Positions 9,536 through 18,760 are shown, numbered from the stretch's first letter. The stretch: DNA of 55,147 bases from an uncultured Aquimarina sp. (GCA_947489685.1 CANLEM010000010.1:1-55147), one strand, 5' to 3'. Made by a program: numbers and translations. Notes: generated by a model not told the origin, from the letters alone.

Positions 9536-12500
9536 TTATTCTTCTAATCTGATATCAAGACCCAGACCTTTTAATTCGTGCATTAATACGTTAAAAGATT
9601 CTGGTAATCCTGGTTCTGGCATTGGTTCTCCCTTAACAATACTTTCGTATGTCTTGGCTCTTCCAATAACGTCATCAGATTTTACGGTCAATATCTCACG
9701 AAGAGTACTTGAAGCACCATATGCCTCAAGTGCCCATACTTCCATCTCTCCAAAACGCTGACCCCCAAATTGAGCTTTACCACCAAGTGGTTGCTGAGTA
9801 ATCAATGAATACGGACCAATAGAACGTGCGTGCATCTTATCATCAACCATGTGACCTAGTTTAAGCATATATATAACTCCAACTGTAGCCGCTTGATCAA
9901 ATCGATCTCCTGTTCCACCATCATAAAGGTATGTATGTCCAAATCTTGGTATGCCTGCTTCATCGGTAAATCCATTAATTTGCTCAAGAGAAGCACCGTC
10001 AAAAATTGGAGTAGCAAATTTTCTATTCAACTTTTGTCCTGCCCATCCTAATACAGTTTCATAAATCTGACCGATATTCATACGAGAAGGTACACCAAGA
10101 GGATTCAATACGATATCCACCGGAGTTCCATCTTCTAAGAATGGCATATCTTCTTCTCTTACGATACGAGCAACAATACCTTTGTTACCGTGACGACCTG
10201 CCATTTTATCTCCTACTTTAAGTTTACGCTTTTTAGCAATATAAACTTTAGCAAGTTTGATAATTCCTGAAGGTAACTCATCTCCTACAGAGATTGTAAA
10301 CTTCTCTCTTCTAAGGTTACCTTGTAAATCATTTTCTTTAATCTTATAGTTATGGATAAGATCCGCAACCATACCGTTAAGATCATCATCAGTAGTCCAA
10401 GTTCCTTTGGTAAGGTGAGCATAATCATCAACACTGTTAAGCATTTTTTGAGTATACTTTTTACCTTTTGGAAGTATTTCTTCTCCTAGATCATTCATTA
10501 CTCCTTGTGAAGTTTTACCTCCTACAATAGCAAATAATTTATCAACCAATTCTGACTTTAATAGTTCGAACTTAGTATCATAAGATCTTTCTAAGATTTC
10601 AATATCTTCTTTATCCTGAGAACGTTTTCTTTTATCCTTAATCGCACGAGCAAATAATTTCTTATCAATTACTACACCGTGTAACGAAGGAGAAGCTTTT
10701 AATGAAGCATCTTTAACATCACCAGCTTTATCACCAAAAATGGCTCTTAATAATTTTTCTTCTGGAGTTGGATCGCTTTCACCTTTTGGAGTAATCTTAC
10801 CAATAAGAATATCTCCAGGCTTGATCTCTGCACCTACTCTGATCATTCCATGCTCATCAAGGTCTTTTGTAGCCTCTTCAGAAACATTAGGAATATCGTT
10901 TGTTAATTCTTCATTACCTAATTTTGTATCTCTTACTTCAAGAGAGTACTCGTCGATATGAATAGAGGTAAAGATATCATCTCTTACCACTTTTTCAGAA
11001 ATCACAATCGCATCCTCAAAGTTATACCCTTTCCAAGGCATAAAGGCAACTTTCATATTTCTACCAAGAGCAAGCTCTCCATTTTCAGTAGCATATCCCT
11101 GACATAATACCTGACCTTTATTTACCTTATCTCCAACTCTTACAATTGGTTTAAGGTTAATACTTGTTCCTTGATTCGTCTTACGGAATTTAATAAGATC
11201 ATATGTCTTAGAATCACCATCAAAACTCACCATTCTTTCCTCATCAGTCCTATCGTACTTAATAGTGATTTTTTGCGCATCAACATATTCTACGACTCCT
11301 GATCCTTCAGAGTTAATTAATACTCTCGAATCGGAAGCTACCTGACGCTCTAATCCCGTACCTACAATTGGAGCATCAACTCGCAATAATGGTACTGCCT
11401 GACGCATCATGTTTGATCCCATTAACGCACGGTTTGCATCATCATGCTCTAAGAAAGGAATCAAAGATGCCGAAATGGATGCAATTTGATTAGGAGCAAC
11501 ATCTGCATAATTAACATTTGTTGGCTCTATCACCGGGAAATCACCTTCCATACGTGCAATTACCTTATCCGACTCAATAGTTCCATCATCTTTTAACGGA
11601 ATATTAGCTTGAGCAATAAGTTTTTCTTCTTCTTCCTCTGCGCTTAGGTAACTAAACTTACTAATATCTACTTTTCCATCCTCCACCTTACGATAAGGAG
11701 TTTCTAAGAATCCCATTGAATTTACTTTCGCAAATACCGCAAGAGAAGAGATCAATCCAATATTCGGTCCTTCAGGAGTTTCGATTGGACATAAACGACC
11801 ATAATGCGTATAGTGAACATCACGAACCTCAAAACCTGCTCTTTCTCTGGATAAACCACCAGGTCCTAATGCCGAAAGTCTACGTTTATGAGTAATCTCT
11901 GCTAATGGATTCGTTTGATCCATAAACTGAGATAACTGATTTGTTCCAAAAAATGAGTTAATTACAGAAGATAAGGTTTTAGCATTGATCAAATCGATCG
12001 GTGTAAATACCTCATTATCTCTTACATTCATACGCTCACGAATTGTACGTGCCATACGAGCAAGACCTACTCCAAATTGTTGAGATAATTGCTCACCTAC
12101 AGTTCTAACACGACGGTTAGAAAGGTGATCGATATCATCAATCTCTGCTTTAGAGTTAATTAGCTCTATCAAATATTTGATAATGGTAATAATATCTTCT
12201 TTGGTAAGTACTTGCTTATCCATTTCGATATTAAGACCTAATTTTTTATTCATTCTGTAACGACCAACTTCACCAAGGTTATAACGCTGATCAGAGAAGA
12301 ATAACTTGTCAATAATACCTCTTGCAGTCTCCTCATCAGGCGGTTCTGCATTACGTAATTGACGGTATATGTGTTCTACCGCTTCTTTTTCAGAATTGGT
12401 AGGATCTTTTTGCAATGTATTATGGATAATCGCGTAATCTCCTTTTTGATTGTCTTCTTTATGAAGCAAGATAGTTTTCGCTCCAGATTCTACAATCTCT

Positions 12501-13345
12501 TCAAGGTGATCTTTATCCAGTATTGTATCACGATCAAGAACAATTTCATTACGCTCGATTGATACTACTTCTCCCGTATCTTCGTCCACGAAATCCTCAT
12601 GCCATGTATTTAATACACGAGCAGCAAGCTTGCGACCCAATACTTTCTTTAATCCGGATTTAGAAACTTTTACCTCTTCAGCAAGGTCAAATATCTCTAA
12701 AATGTCTTTATCACGCTCAAAACCAATTGCACGGAAAAGCGTTGTTACCGGTAATTTTTTCTTTCTATCGATATATGCGTACATAACGCTATTAATATCG
12801 GTAGCAAATTCTATCCAAGATCCTTTAAAAGGAATAACTCTGGCAGAATATAATTTTGTTCCATTTGCATGGAATGATTGTCCAAAGAATACCCCTGGAG
12901 AACGGTGTAATTGAGATACCACAACACGTTCTGCACCATTAATACAAAAAGTACCACTTGGTGTCATGTAAGGAATCGTACCTAAATATACATCTTGTAC
13001 AATAGTCTCAAAATCTTCGTGTTCTGGGTCTGTACAGAACAATTTAAGACGTGCTTTTAAAGGCACACTGTACGTAAGACCTCTTTCTATACACTCCTGA
13101 AGATCATATCTTGGAGGATCAACGAAGTAATCTAAAAATTCTAGTACAAATTGATTACGTGTATCCGTAATCGGGAAGTTTTCCATGAAGGTATTATAAA
13201 GACCTTCGTTTCCTCTTTCTTCAGACTTTGTTTCTAATTGAAAGAAATCCTGAAATGATTTGATCTGAATATCTAAAAAATCAGGATATTCAGGTCTATT
13301 CTTTACAGAAGAGAAATTCAATCTTTCAGTTTGCGTTGCTAACAT
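9536..13345 (-). CDS. rpoB: DNA-directed RNA polymerase subunit beta
   Basis: This is the second-largest subunit of RNA polymerase. I take the ATG at 13345 as start (1269 residues, MLATQTERLNF); the codon just before is TTG, which would only add one residue and does not fit flavobacterial homologues. The rifampicin-binding region at about residues 465-495 reads GTNQLSQFMDQTNPLAEITHKRR with the usual sensitive-type D, H and S positions (ALGPGGLSRERAG follows). Other invariant pieces are present, such as GYNFEDAIVISE and KVGDKMAGRHGNKGI, and the C-terminal LGGKAQFGGQRFGEMEVWALEAYGA. The gene sits 131 bases downstream of rplL, with a strong hairpin in between. Confidence 0.99.
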   Translation of the reverse strand: MLATQTERLNFSSVKNRPEYPDFLDIQIKSFQDFFQLETKSEERGNEGLYNTFMENFPITDTRNQFVLEFLDYFVDPPRYDLQECIERGLTYSVPLKARLKLFCTDPEHEDFETIVQDVYLGTIPYMTPSGTFCINGAERVVVSQLHRSPGVFFGQSFHANGTKLYSARVIPFKGSWIEFATDINSVMYAYIDRKKKLPVTTLFRAIGFERDKDILEIFDLAEEVKVSKSGLKKVLGRKLAARVLNTWHEDFVDEDTGEVVSIERNEIVLDRDTILDKDHLEEIVESGAKTILLHKEDNQKGDYAIIHNTLQKDPTNSEKEAVEHIYRQLRNAEPPDEETARGIIDKLFFSDQRYNLGEVGRYRMNKKLGLNIEMDKQVLTKEDIITIIKYLIELINSKAEIDDIDHLSNRRVRTVGEQLSQQFGVGLARMARTIRERMNVRDNEVFTPIDLINAKTLSSVINSFFGTNQLSQFMDQTNPLAEITHKRRLSALGPGGLSRERAGFEVRDVHYTHYGRLCPIETPEGPNIGLISSLAVFAKVNSMGFLETPYRKVEDGKVDISKFSYLSAEEEEEKLIAQANIPLKDDGTIESDKVIARMEGDFPVIEPTNVNYADVAPNQIASISASLIPFLEHDDANRALMGSNMMRQAVPLLRVDAPIVGTGLERQVASDSRVLINSEGSGVVEYVDAQKITIKYDRTDEERMVSFDGDSKTYDLIKFRKTNQGTSINLKPIVRVGDKVNKGQVLCQGYATENGELALGRNMKVAFMPWKGYNFEDAIVISEKVVRDDIFTSIHIDEYSLEVRDTKLGNEELTNDIPNVSEEATKDLDEHGMIRVGAEIKPGDILIGKITPKGESDPTPEEKLLRAIFGDKAGDVKDASLKASPSLHGVVIDKKLFARAIKDKRKRSQDKEDIEILERSYDTKFELLKSELVDKLFAIVGGKTSQGVMNDLGEEILPKGKKYTQKMLNSVDDYAHLTKGTWTTDDDLNGMVADLIHNYKIKENDLQGNLRREKFTISVGDELPSGIIKLAKVYIAKKRKLKVGDKMAGRHGNKGIVARIVREEDMPFLEDGTPVDIVLNPLGVPSRMNIGQIYETVLGWAGQKLNRKFATPIFDGASLEQINGFTDEAGIPRFGHTYLYDGGTGDRFDQAATVGVIYMLKLGHMVDDKMHARSIGPYSLITQQPLGGKAQFGGQRFGEMEVWALEAYGASSTLREILTVKSDDVIGRAKTYESIVKGEPMPEPGLPESFNVLMHELKGLGLDIRLEE

Positions 13346-13417
13346 CAATGGACGGAATTAAATTAAAATTTAAAAAAGTGTGCATATAAAAATACTTAAT
13401 ACTTATATACGCAAAAT

Positions 13418-13454
13418 GGTTTAGACCTCAGAGAATACTCTCTGGGTCTAAACC
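13418..13454 (-). terminator. Attenuator-like hairpin between rplL and rpoB
   Basis: A 10-bp stem (GGTTTAGACC/GGTCTAAACC) continues, after one bulged T, as a 6-bp stem (CAGAGA/TCTCTG) closed by a 4-base loop. Only a short T tract follows on the minus strand, so partial termination or processing is more likely than full stop. The rplL-rpoB gap is the classical attenuator position in other bacteria. Confidence 0.65.
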
Positions 13455-13476
13455 TATGTGTTAATCTATGGTAAGC

Positions 13477-13854
13477 TTACTTAAGCTCAACCTCAGCTCC
13501 AGCCTCTTCTAATTGCGCTTTAAGAGCTTCAGCTTCATCCTTTGCTACTCCTTCTTTAACTGCTTTAGGAGCACCATCAACTAATTCTTTAGCATCTTTA
13601 AGACCAAGACCAGTTAATTCTTTAACAAGTTTTACAACTGCTAATTTAGAACCTCCTGCAGCCTTAAGGATAACATCGAATTCTGATTTTTCTTCAGCAG
13701 CATCACCACCTCCAGCAGCAGCTCCACCAGCTACAGCAACTGCAGCAGCAGCAGGCTCGATACCATATTCTTCTTTTAATATATCAGCTAACTCATTAAC
13801 TTCTTTTACTGTTAAGTTAACTAATTGTTCTGCGAAATCTTTTAAATCTGCCAT
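13477..13854 (-). CDS. rplL: 50S ribosomal protein L7/L12
   Basis: This stalk protein of the large subunit recruits translation factors. At 125 residues it has the expected layout: N-terminal dimerisation helix region (LKDFAEQLVNLTVKEVNELADILKEE), an Ala/Gly-rich hinge (AAAAVAVAGGAAAGGG), and the C-terminal factor-binding domain with KLAVVKLVKELTGLGLKDAKELVDGAPK. It follows rplJ by 71 bases and precedes rpoB. Identification is certain. Confidence 0.98.
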   Translation of the reverse strand: MADLKDFAEQLVNLTVKEVNELADILKEEYGIEPAAAAVAVAGGAAAGGGDAAEEKSEFDVILKAAGGSKLAVVKLVKELTGLGLKDAKELVDGAPKAVKEGVAKDEAEALKAQLEEAGAEVELK

Positions 13855-13925
13855 TTTCTATCGTTTTAAATAGTTTTTTTTAATTGAAAATATAATTTGT
13901 TAAAAAGTGCGTACACTATTAATGA

Positions 13926-14447
13926 TTATCCTTCTTTCTCGGATAATGTTTTAAGGATACCAGCAATAGTACCTCCACCTGATTTTAATGCCGAAATAAC
14001 ATTCTTAGCAGGCGACTGTAATAAGCCAATAATATCTCCGATAACTTCTTCCTTAGACTTGATATTTACAAGTGCATCAAGGTTTTCGTCACCAACAAAT
14101 ACTGCTTCCTCTACAAATGCTCCTTTTAATAAAGGTTTCTCAGATTTCTTACGAAATTCTTTGATCACCTTTGCCGGTGCATTACCAGTTTCAGCAAACA
14201 TTATTGAAGTATTACCTTTTAATGTCGTTGGTAATTCTCCAAAATCCTTATCAGAATTCTCCATTGCTTTTGCAAGGAGTGTATTCTTTACTACTTTTAA
14301 TGATACATTAGCTTTAAAACAAGCTCTACGTAAATTTGAAGTTGTTCCTGCATCCAAACCTGAAATATCAGCTAAATAAATATTAGTGTTTTCAGCCAAC
14401 TGAGCAGTTAAGTCTTCAATTACTAGTGATTTTTCTTCTCTTGTCAT
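13926..14447 (-). CDS. rplJ: 50S ribosomal protein L10
   Basis: L10 forms the base of the L7/L12 stalk. The 173 residues begin MTREEKSLVIEDLTAQLAEN and show the L10 core (SLKVVKNTLLAKAM). It lies 15 bases after rplA in the operon. The short gap leaves no room for a classical long L10 leader element directly upstream. Confidence 0.97.
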   Translation of the reverse strand: MTREEKSLVIEDLTAQLAENTNIYLADISGLDAGTTSNLRRACFKANVSLKVVKNTLLAKAMENSDKDFGELPTTLKGNTSIMFAETGNAPAKVIKEFRKKSEKPLLKGAFVEEAVFVGDENLDALVNIKSKEEVIGDIIGLLQSPAKNVISALKSGGGTIAGILKTLSEKEG

Positions 14448-14462
14448 AATCGTTTATCTTAA

Positions 14463-15158
14463 TTACCCAGCAAAGTTTTTAGCGTCAATTTCCACTCCTG
14501 GACTCATCGTAGAAGATATGTATATCGATTTGATATACACCCCTTTTGCCGTCTGAGGCTTTAACTTTACTAATGTTGTTATTAATTCTTTAGCATTTCC
14601 AGCTATTTTTTCTGCATCAAAAGAAGATTTCCCTATTGCTGCATGAACAATACCTGTTTTATCAACCTTGAAGTCAATTTTACCAGCCTTAACATCAGAT
14701 ACTGCTTTTGCTATATCCATAGTTACGGTTCCTGTCTTTGGGTTAGGCATTAATCCACGAGGTCCTAATACTCTACCCAGAGGTCCTAATTTACCCATAA
14801 CACTAGGCATGGTAATAATGACATCAACATCTGTCCACCCACCTTTGATCTTGTCAAGATATTCGTCAAGACCTACAAAATCAGCTCCTGCTTCTTTAGC
14901 TTCGGCTTCTTTATCTGGTGTTACTAATGCTAATACCTTAACATCTTTTCCTGTTCCGTGAGGTAATGTTACCACACCACGTACCATTTGATTTGCTTTA
15001 CGCGGATCAACGTTCAAACGAACAGCAAGATCTACAGAAGCATCAAAATTTACGCTTGTTATTTCTTTTACTAAAGCAGAAGCTTCGTCTATTGAATAAG
15101 CTTTATTCTTATCAACTTTTGCTTGAGCCTCTTTTTGCTTTTTAGTTACTTTTGCCAT
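14463..15158 (-). CDS. rplA: 50S ribosomal protein L1
   Basis: L1 belongs to the ribosomal L1 stalk (E-site tRNA release) and in many bacteria also represses its own operon by binding mRNA. It has 231 residues, normal length. The L1 signature region GKLGPLGRVLGPRGLMPNPK is intact. It is 18 bases downstream of rplK, so probably translationally coupled. Confidence 0.98.
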   Translation of the reverse strand: MAKVTKKQKEAQAKVDKNKAYSIDEASALVKEITSVNFDASVDLAVRLNVDPRKANQMVRGVVTLPHGTGKDVKVLALVTPDKEAEAKEAGADFVGLDEYLDKIKGGWTDVDVIITMPSVMGKLGPLGRVLGPRGLMPNPKTGTVTMDIAKAVSDVKAGKIDFKVDKTGIVHAAIGKSSFDAEKIAGNAKELITTLVKLKPQTAKGVYIKSIYISSTMSPGVEIDAKNFAG

Positions 15159-15176
15159 TTTGTAAACGTTTTTTAA

Positions 15177-15614
15177 TTAAAAAGGAGCTTGTCCTTTTAC
15201 GGTTACACCCATTGAACGAGCAGTACCAGCAATCATTTTCATAGCTGACTCAACAGTAAATGCATTTAAATCTTGCATTTTGTCTTCAGCTATTGTACGA
15301 ACTTGATCCCAAGTAACACTTGCTACTTTTTTACGGTTAGGCTCTCCAGAACCTTTTTTCTGTTTTGCTGCTTCCAGTATTTGAACAGCTGCTGGTGGAG
15401 TTTTAATTACAAAGTCAAAAGACTTGTCTTTATAAACACTAATTACAACAGGTAAAACCTTACCTGCTTTATCTTGTGTTCTACCATTGAATTGCTTACA
15501 GAATTCCATGATATTAACTCCGGCAGCACCTAGAGCAGGTCCAACTGGTGGTGATGGGTTTGCCGCACCGCCACGAACTTGAAGTTTTACAACTTTACTT
15601 AACTCTTTAGCCAT
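15177..15614 (-). CDS. rplK: 50S ribosomal protein L11
   Basis: L11 binds the GTPase-associated centre of 23S rRNA. It has 145 residues with the diagnostic N-terminal KLQVRGGAANPSPPVGPALG and the RNA-binding C-terminal domain ending AMKMIAGTARSMGVTVKG. It lies 75 bases after nusG in the conserved nusG-rplKAJL-rpoBC order. Confidence 0.98.
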   Translation of the reverse strand: MAKELSKVVKLQVRGGAANPSPPVGPALGAAGVNIMEFCKQFNGRTQDKAGKVLPVVISVYKDKSFDFVIKTPPAAVQILEAAKQKKGSGEPNRKKVASVTWDQVRTIAEDKMQDLNAFTVESAMKMIAGTARSMGVTVKGQAPF

Positions 15615-15689
15615 TTTTCTAATTTTAAATTAGAATTGTTCTATAAGTGGAAGCAAAAGAACAATTCTGGATATATAATGTAACAAATA

Positions 15690-16244
15690 TTATACTTTTT
15701 CTACTTGCATATAACTAAGCTCTAATGGTGTTTTTCTTCCAAAGATTTTAACCATCACCTCAAGTTTACGCTTTTCTTCATTTACCTTTTCAACTGTACC
15801 ATTGAAACCATTAAACGGACCATCAATTACCTTAACAGTTTCTCCAACCGTATAAGGAATAGCCACATTATCAGTTTTAACAGCAAGCTCATCTACCTTA
15901 CCTAACATTCTATTAATCTCTGCTTTTCTAAGCGGCACAGGATCTCCTCCTTTTACTTCACCCAGAAAACCAATAACTCCGTTAATAGATTTAATAATAT
16001 GCGGTACTTCTCCTGCAAGGTTAGCTTCAATCATAACATAACCAGGAAAGTACACTCTTTCTTTATTTATTTTTTTTCCATTACGGATCTGAACTACTTT
16101 TTCCGTAGGGACTAAAATCTGGGAAACAAAATCCTCAAGACCCATATGAGCAATTTCGCGCTCTATATAGTCTTTAACCTTATTCTCCTGACCACTTACC
16201 GCTCTTACAACGTACCATTTCTTTGAATTATCCACCTCGGCCAT
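15690..16244 (-). CDS. nusG: Transcription termination/antitermination factor NusG
   Basis: NusG is a processivity factor binding RNA polymerase and coupling it to ribosomes or Rho. It has 184 residues: an N-terminal NGN domain (KWYVVRAVSGQENKVKDYIE) and a C-terminal KOW motif (VIDGPFNGFNGTVEKVN). The ATG is 9 bases past the secE stop, so the two genes are coupled. No insertion domain is seen. Confidence 0.97.
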   Translation of the reverse strand: MAEVDNSKKWYVVRAVSGQENKVKDYIEREIAHMGLEDFVSQILVPTEKVVQIRNGKKINKERVYFPGYVMIEANLAGEVPHIIKSINGVIGFLGEVKGGDPVPLRKAEINRMLGKVDELAVKTDNVAIPYTVGETVKVIDGPFNGFNGTVEKVNEEKRKLEVMVKIFGRKTPLELSYMQVEKV

Positions 16245-16253
16245 TTTGAAAAT

Positions 16254-16451
16254 TTAAGATTTAACTAAAGTAAAATAATACTCTATCATATTACTGAACA
16301 CAGTATCAATCCCCCATATAGCCAGAGAAAAAATAATTGAAAAAACAATCACAACTAAAGTCAATCTCTGCGCCTCGGCCCAAGGGGTCCAAGTCACATG
16401 GTTTTTCAACTCGTTGTATGATTCTGTAACATAATTTAATAATCCAGCCAT
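16254..16451 (-). CDS. secE: Preprotein translocase subunit SecE
   Basis: This is the small essential subunit of the SecYEG channel in the inner membrane. The 65 residues contain the conserved amphipathic segment YNELKNHVTWTPWAEAQR followed by a single transmembrane helix (LTLVVIVFSIIFSLAIWGI). It is located between tRNA-Trp and nusG, as in most bacteria. Confidence 0.96.
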   Translation of the reverse strand: MAGLLNYVTESYNELKNHVTWTPWAEAQRLTLVVIVFSIIFSLAIWGIDTVFSNMIEYYFTLVKS

Positions 16452-16562
16452 CTTAGTTTATTTTTTAAACGAATTAATTTAAAAGAATCAAACTTTTATT
16501 TTTCGTTATAAAATTTATTATCTAAATGATTAACACGCCTTAAAAACCACTAATCATTATTG

Positions 16563-16635
16563 CACGGGTTGAGAGGCTCGAACTCCCGACACCTGGTTTT
16601 GGAGACCAGTGCTCTACCAACTGAGCTAAACCCGT
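16563..16635 (-). tRNA. trnW: tRNA-Trp (anticodon CCA)
   Basis: This is a 73-base cloverleaf. The acceptor stem ACGGGTT/AACCCGT, D arm TAGCTCAGTTGGTAGAGC, anticodon loop CTCCAAA and TTCGAGC T loop are all present. The 3' CCA is not encoded. It lies between tuf and secE. Confidence 0.97.
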
Positions 16636-16647
16636 ATACATAAGTCA

Positions 16648-16671
16648 AGGTATTCACCTAAGTGAATACCT
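16648..16671 (-). other. Hairpin between tuf and tRNA-Trp
   Basis: AGGTATTCAC pairs perfectly with GTGAATACCT over a CTAA loop, and ATAAGT/ACTTAT extends the base beyond a small internal mismatch. No T run follows on the minus strand, so an RNA-processing or stabilising role after tuf is more likely than termination. Confidence 0.55.
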
Positions 16672-16694
16672 TACTTATATATAATATAATTGTA

Positions 16695-17882
16695 TTAGTC
16701 TAAAATTTCAGTAACCTGACCAGCACCTACTGTTCTACCACCTTCACGGATCGCAAAACGAAGACCAACATTCATTGCAATTGTTTGAATCAACTCAACA
16801 GTAATTGTTAAGTTATCTCCAGGCATAACCATCTCAACTCCATCAGGAAGCGCAATGTTTCCAGTTACATCAGTTGTACGAACGTAGAACTGAGGACGGT
16901 AGTTATTATGGAATGGAGTATGACGTCCACCTTCTTCTTTCTTAAGGATATACACCTCAGCTTTGAATTTTTTATGTGGAGTTACAGATCCCGGCTTAGT
17001 AATTACCATACCACGAGAGATCTGAGTCTTCTCAATACCTCTTAATAAGATTCCAGCATTATCTCCAGCTTCTCCTCTATCAAGGATCTGACGGAACATC
17101 TCGATACCAGTAATCGTAGAAGTTAATTTCTCAGCTCCCATACCGATGATCTCTACAGGATCTCCAGTGTTAGCAATACCAGTTTCGATACGTCCAGTTG
17201 CAACAGTACCACGACCAGTAATAGAGAATACATCTTCGATAGGCATTAAGAAATCTTTCTCAACATCACGCTTTGGTAATTCGATCCACTCATCTACAGC
17301 TTCCATCAACTTCATTACAGTATCAACCCACTTTTGCTCTCCGTTAAGTGCTCCAAGTGCAGAACCTGCAATTACAGGACCATTATCACCATCATATTCG
17401 TAGAAAGAAAGAAGATCTCTTACTTCCATTTCAACTAACTCAAGTAGCTCCTCATCATCAACCATATCCACTTTATTCATGAATACAACAATTCTAGGAA
17501 TACCTACCTGGCGACCTAAAAGGATGTGTTCACGTGTTTGTGGCATAGGACCATCTGTAGCAGCAACTACTAAGATCGCACCATCCATTTGTGCAGCACC
17601 TGTAACCATGTTCTTTACGTAATCGGCGTGACCAGGACAGTCAACGTGAGCGTAGTGACGGTTTTTAGTTTGGTACTCAACATGTGATGTATTAATAGTA
17701 ATACCTCTTTCCTTTTCTTCAGGAGCATTATCGATTTGATCGAAATCTCTTGCCTCAGAAAGACCTGCATCAGCTAATACCTTAGTAATCGCAGCAGTTA
17801 AAGTCGTTTTACCGTGATCAACGTGTCCAATAGTACCAATATTTAAGTGCGGTTTGGAACGATCAAAAGTTTCCTTTGCCAT
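16695..17882 (-). CDS. tuf: Elongation factor Tu
   Basis: EF-Tu is the GTPase that delivers aminoacyl-tRNA to the ribosome. The 395-residue length is typical. The P-loop GHVDHGKTT is at residues 19-27; DCPGHADYV and NKVDMVDDEEL follow, and domains II and III end in GRTVGAGQVTEILD. It is flanked by tRNA-Thr(GGT) upstream and tRNA-Trp downstream in a mixed tRNA/protein operon. No second tuf copy is seen in the window. Confidence 0.99.
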   Translation of the reverse strand: MAKETFDRSKPHLNIGTIGHVDHGKTTLTAAITKVLADAGLSEARDFDQIDNAPEEKERGITINTSHVEYQTKNRHYAHVDCPGHADYVKNMVTGAAQMDGAILVVAATDGPMPQTREHILLGRQVGIPRIVVFMNKVDMVDDEELLELVEMEVRDLLSFYEYDGDNGPVIAGSALGALNGEQKWVDTVMKLMEAVDEWIELPKRDVEKDFLMPIEDVFSITGRGTVATGRIETGIANTGDPVEIIGMGAEKLTSTITGIEMFRQILDRGEAGDNAGILLRGIEKTQISRGMVITKPGSVTPHKKFKAEVYILKKEEGGRHTPFHNNYRPQFYVRTTDVTGNIALPDGVEMVMPGDNLTITVELIQTIAMNVGLRFAIREGGRTVGAGQVTEILD

Positions 17883-17940
17883 AATTAATTTATTTAATCT
17901 TAGTTATATATTAGTGTTCAATTTATACTTCTGAACCTAG

Positions 17941-18012
17941 AGCCAATGACGAGATTTGAACTCGTGACCTCTTCCTTACCAAGGAAACGCTCTACCCCTG
18001 AGCTACACCGGC
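17941..18012 (-). tRNA. trnT: tRNA-Thr (anticodon GGT)
   Basis: A 72-base cloverleaf with acceptor stem GCCGGTG/CATTGGC (two G-T pairs), D arm TAGCTCAGGGGTAGAGC, anticodon loop TTGGTAA and T arm CACGAGTTCAAATCTCGT. The 3' CCA is not encoded. It is the last tRNA before tuf. Confidence 0.96.
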
Positions 18013-18242
18013 TTTTTAATGAGTATAATGACAAACCAGAGCACTTTCATTGTTTTCAGAAAGAAATCCGATTAATCATCATATTTATGTTAAAAACCCA
18101 ATCTTTAAAAAGCATCAAGATTAGCTCTATTTTAAACCGAAAACTCAATTCACATTAAATTTCGATCAATACAGGTTTTTCATCCTGTTCTTTTCAATAA
18201 ACCTGAAAGATTTAAAAACTTCATTTTATTGAAAATTTTTAG

Positions 18243-18315
18243 AGCGGGAGACCGGGTTCGAACCGGCGACATTCAGCTTGGAAGGCTGACGCTCTACCAA
18301 CTGAGCTACTCCCGC
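18243..18315 (-). tRNA. trnG: tRNA-Gly (anticodon TCC)
   Basis: A 73-base cloverleaf with acceptor stem GCGGGAG/CTCCCGC, anticodon stem-loop TCAGC-CTTCCAA-GCTGA and T arm GCCGGTTCGAACCCGGT. The CCA end is not encoded. It is followed by a 230-base gap before tRNA-Thr(GGT), in which I see no gene. Confidence 0.97.
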
Positions 18316-18377
18316 TTTTTTTAATTCAAAACAAGCGATTACCTCGATTATTTATCCTTAAAATTTTCAAAATTATG

Positions 18378-18460
18378 TGGGGAGAGCAGGATTCGAACCT
18401 GCGAAGGTAAAAACCAACAGATTTACAGTCTGTCCTCGTTGGCCGCTTGAGTATCTCCCC
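18378..18460 (-). tRNA. trnY: tRNA-Tyr (anticodon GTA)
   Basis: An 83-base class II tRNA with a long variable arm. The acceptor stem is GGGGAGA/TCTCCCC, the anticodon loop CTGTAAA and the T arm GCAGGTTCGAATCCTGC. Confidence 0.97.
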
Positions 18461-18585
18461 AATAAAAATTCAATATTTCAACATGAACTTCATGAATTTC
18501 AGAGCGCAAAAATAATCAATTATTTTACAATTCAAAATTCATTCAAAAAAGCTTTTATTTTTATTTAAAAATTTTGCTTTTTTTG

Positions 18586-18659
18586 AGCCGATGGAGGGAC
18601 TCGAACCCACGACCTGCTGATTACAAATCAGCTGCTCTAGCCAGCTGAGCTACATCGGC
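18586..18659 (-). tRNA. trnT: tRNA-Thr (anticodon TGT)
   Basis: A 74-base cloverleaf with acceptor stem GCCGATG/CATCGGC, anticodon stem-loop GCTGA-TTTGTAA-TCAGC and T arm CGTGGGTTCGAGTCCCT. It is the first gene of the tRNA-tuf transcript, close behind the promoter at 18710-18740. Confidence 0.97.
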
Positions 18660-18681
18660 TTTTCACTATGTTTTAGAACAT

Positions 18682-18708
18682 AAAAAAGTCCGCTATTTCT
18701 AACGGACT
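18682..18708 (-). terminator. Intrinsic terminator of hpf (overlaps start of the tRNA operon)
   Basis: AGTCCGTTA pairs with TAGCGGACT (9 bp with one G-T pair) over a GAAA loop, followed on the minus strand by TTTTTT. It lies 53 bases after hpf, immediately downstream of a well-formed promoter for the tRNA operon. Confidence 0.85.
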
Positions 18709-18709
18709 G

Positions 18710-18740
18710 CAAATGTATAATAATTTATGTTTTAGACAAA
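18710..18740 (-). promoter_or_regulatory. Promoter of the tRNA-tuf-secE-nusG-ribosomal operon
   Basis: On the minus strand TTTG (18740-18737) is followed by 19 bases and then TACATTTG (18717-18710), a full match to the Bacteroidetes primary-sigma consensus TTTG-N19-21-TAnnTTTG. The predicted start lies around 18703-18706. Confidence 0.75.
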
Positions 18741-18760
18741 ACTATTTTTCAAAAAAATAG

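Noticed and set aside
12359..12562. Small plus-strand frames inside rpoB and rpoC
   Set aside because: They are antisense to highly conserved polymerase genes; no independent evidence.
18013..18242. Extra tRNA or small RNA between tRNA-Thr(GGT) and tRNA-Gly
   Set aside because: No cloverleaf, terminator or stable hairpin was found in the 230 bases; it looks like AT-rich spacer.
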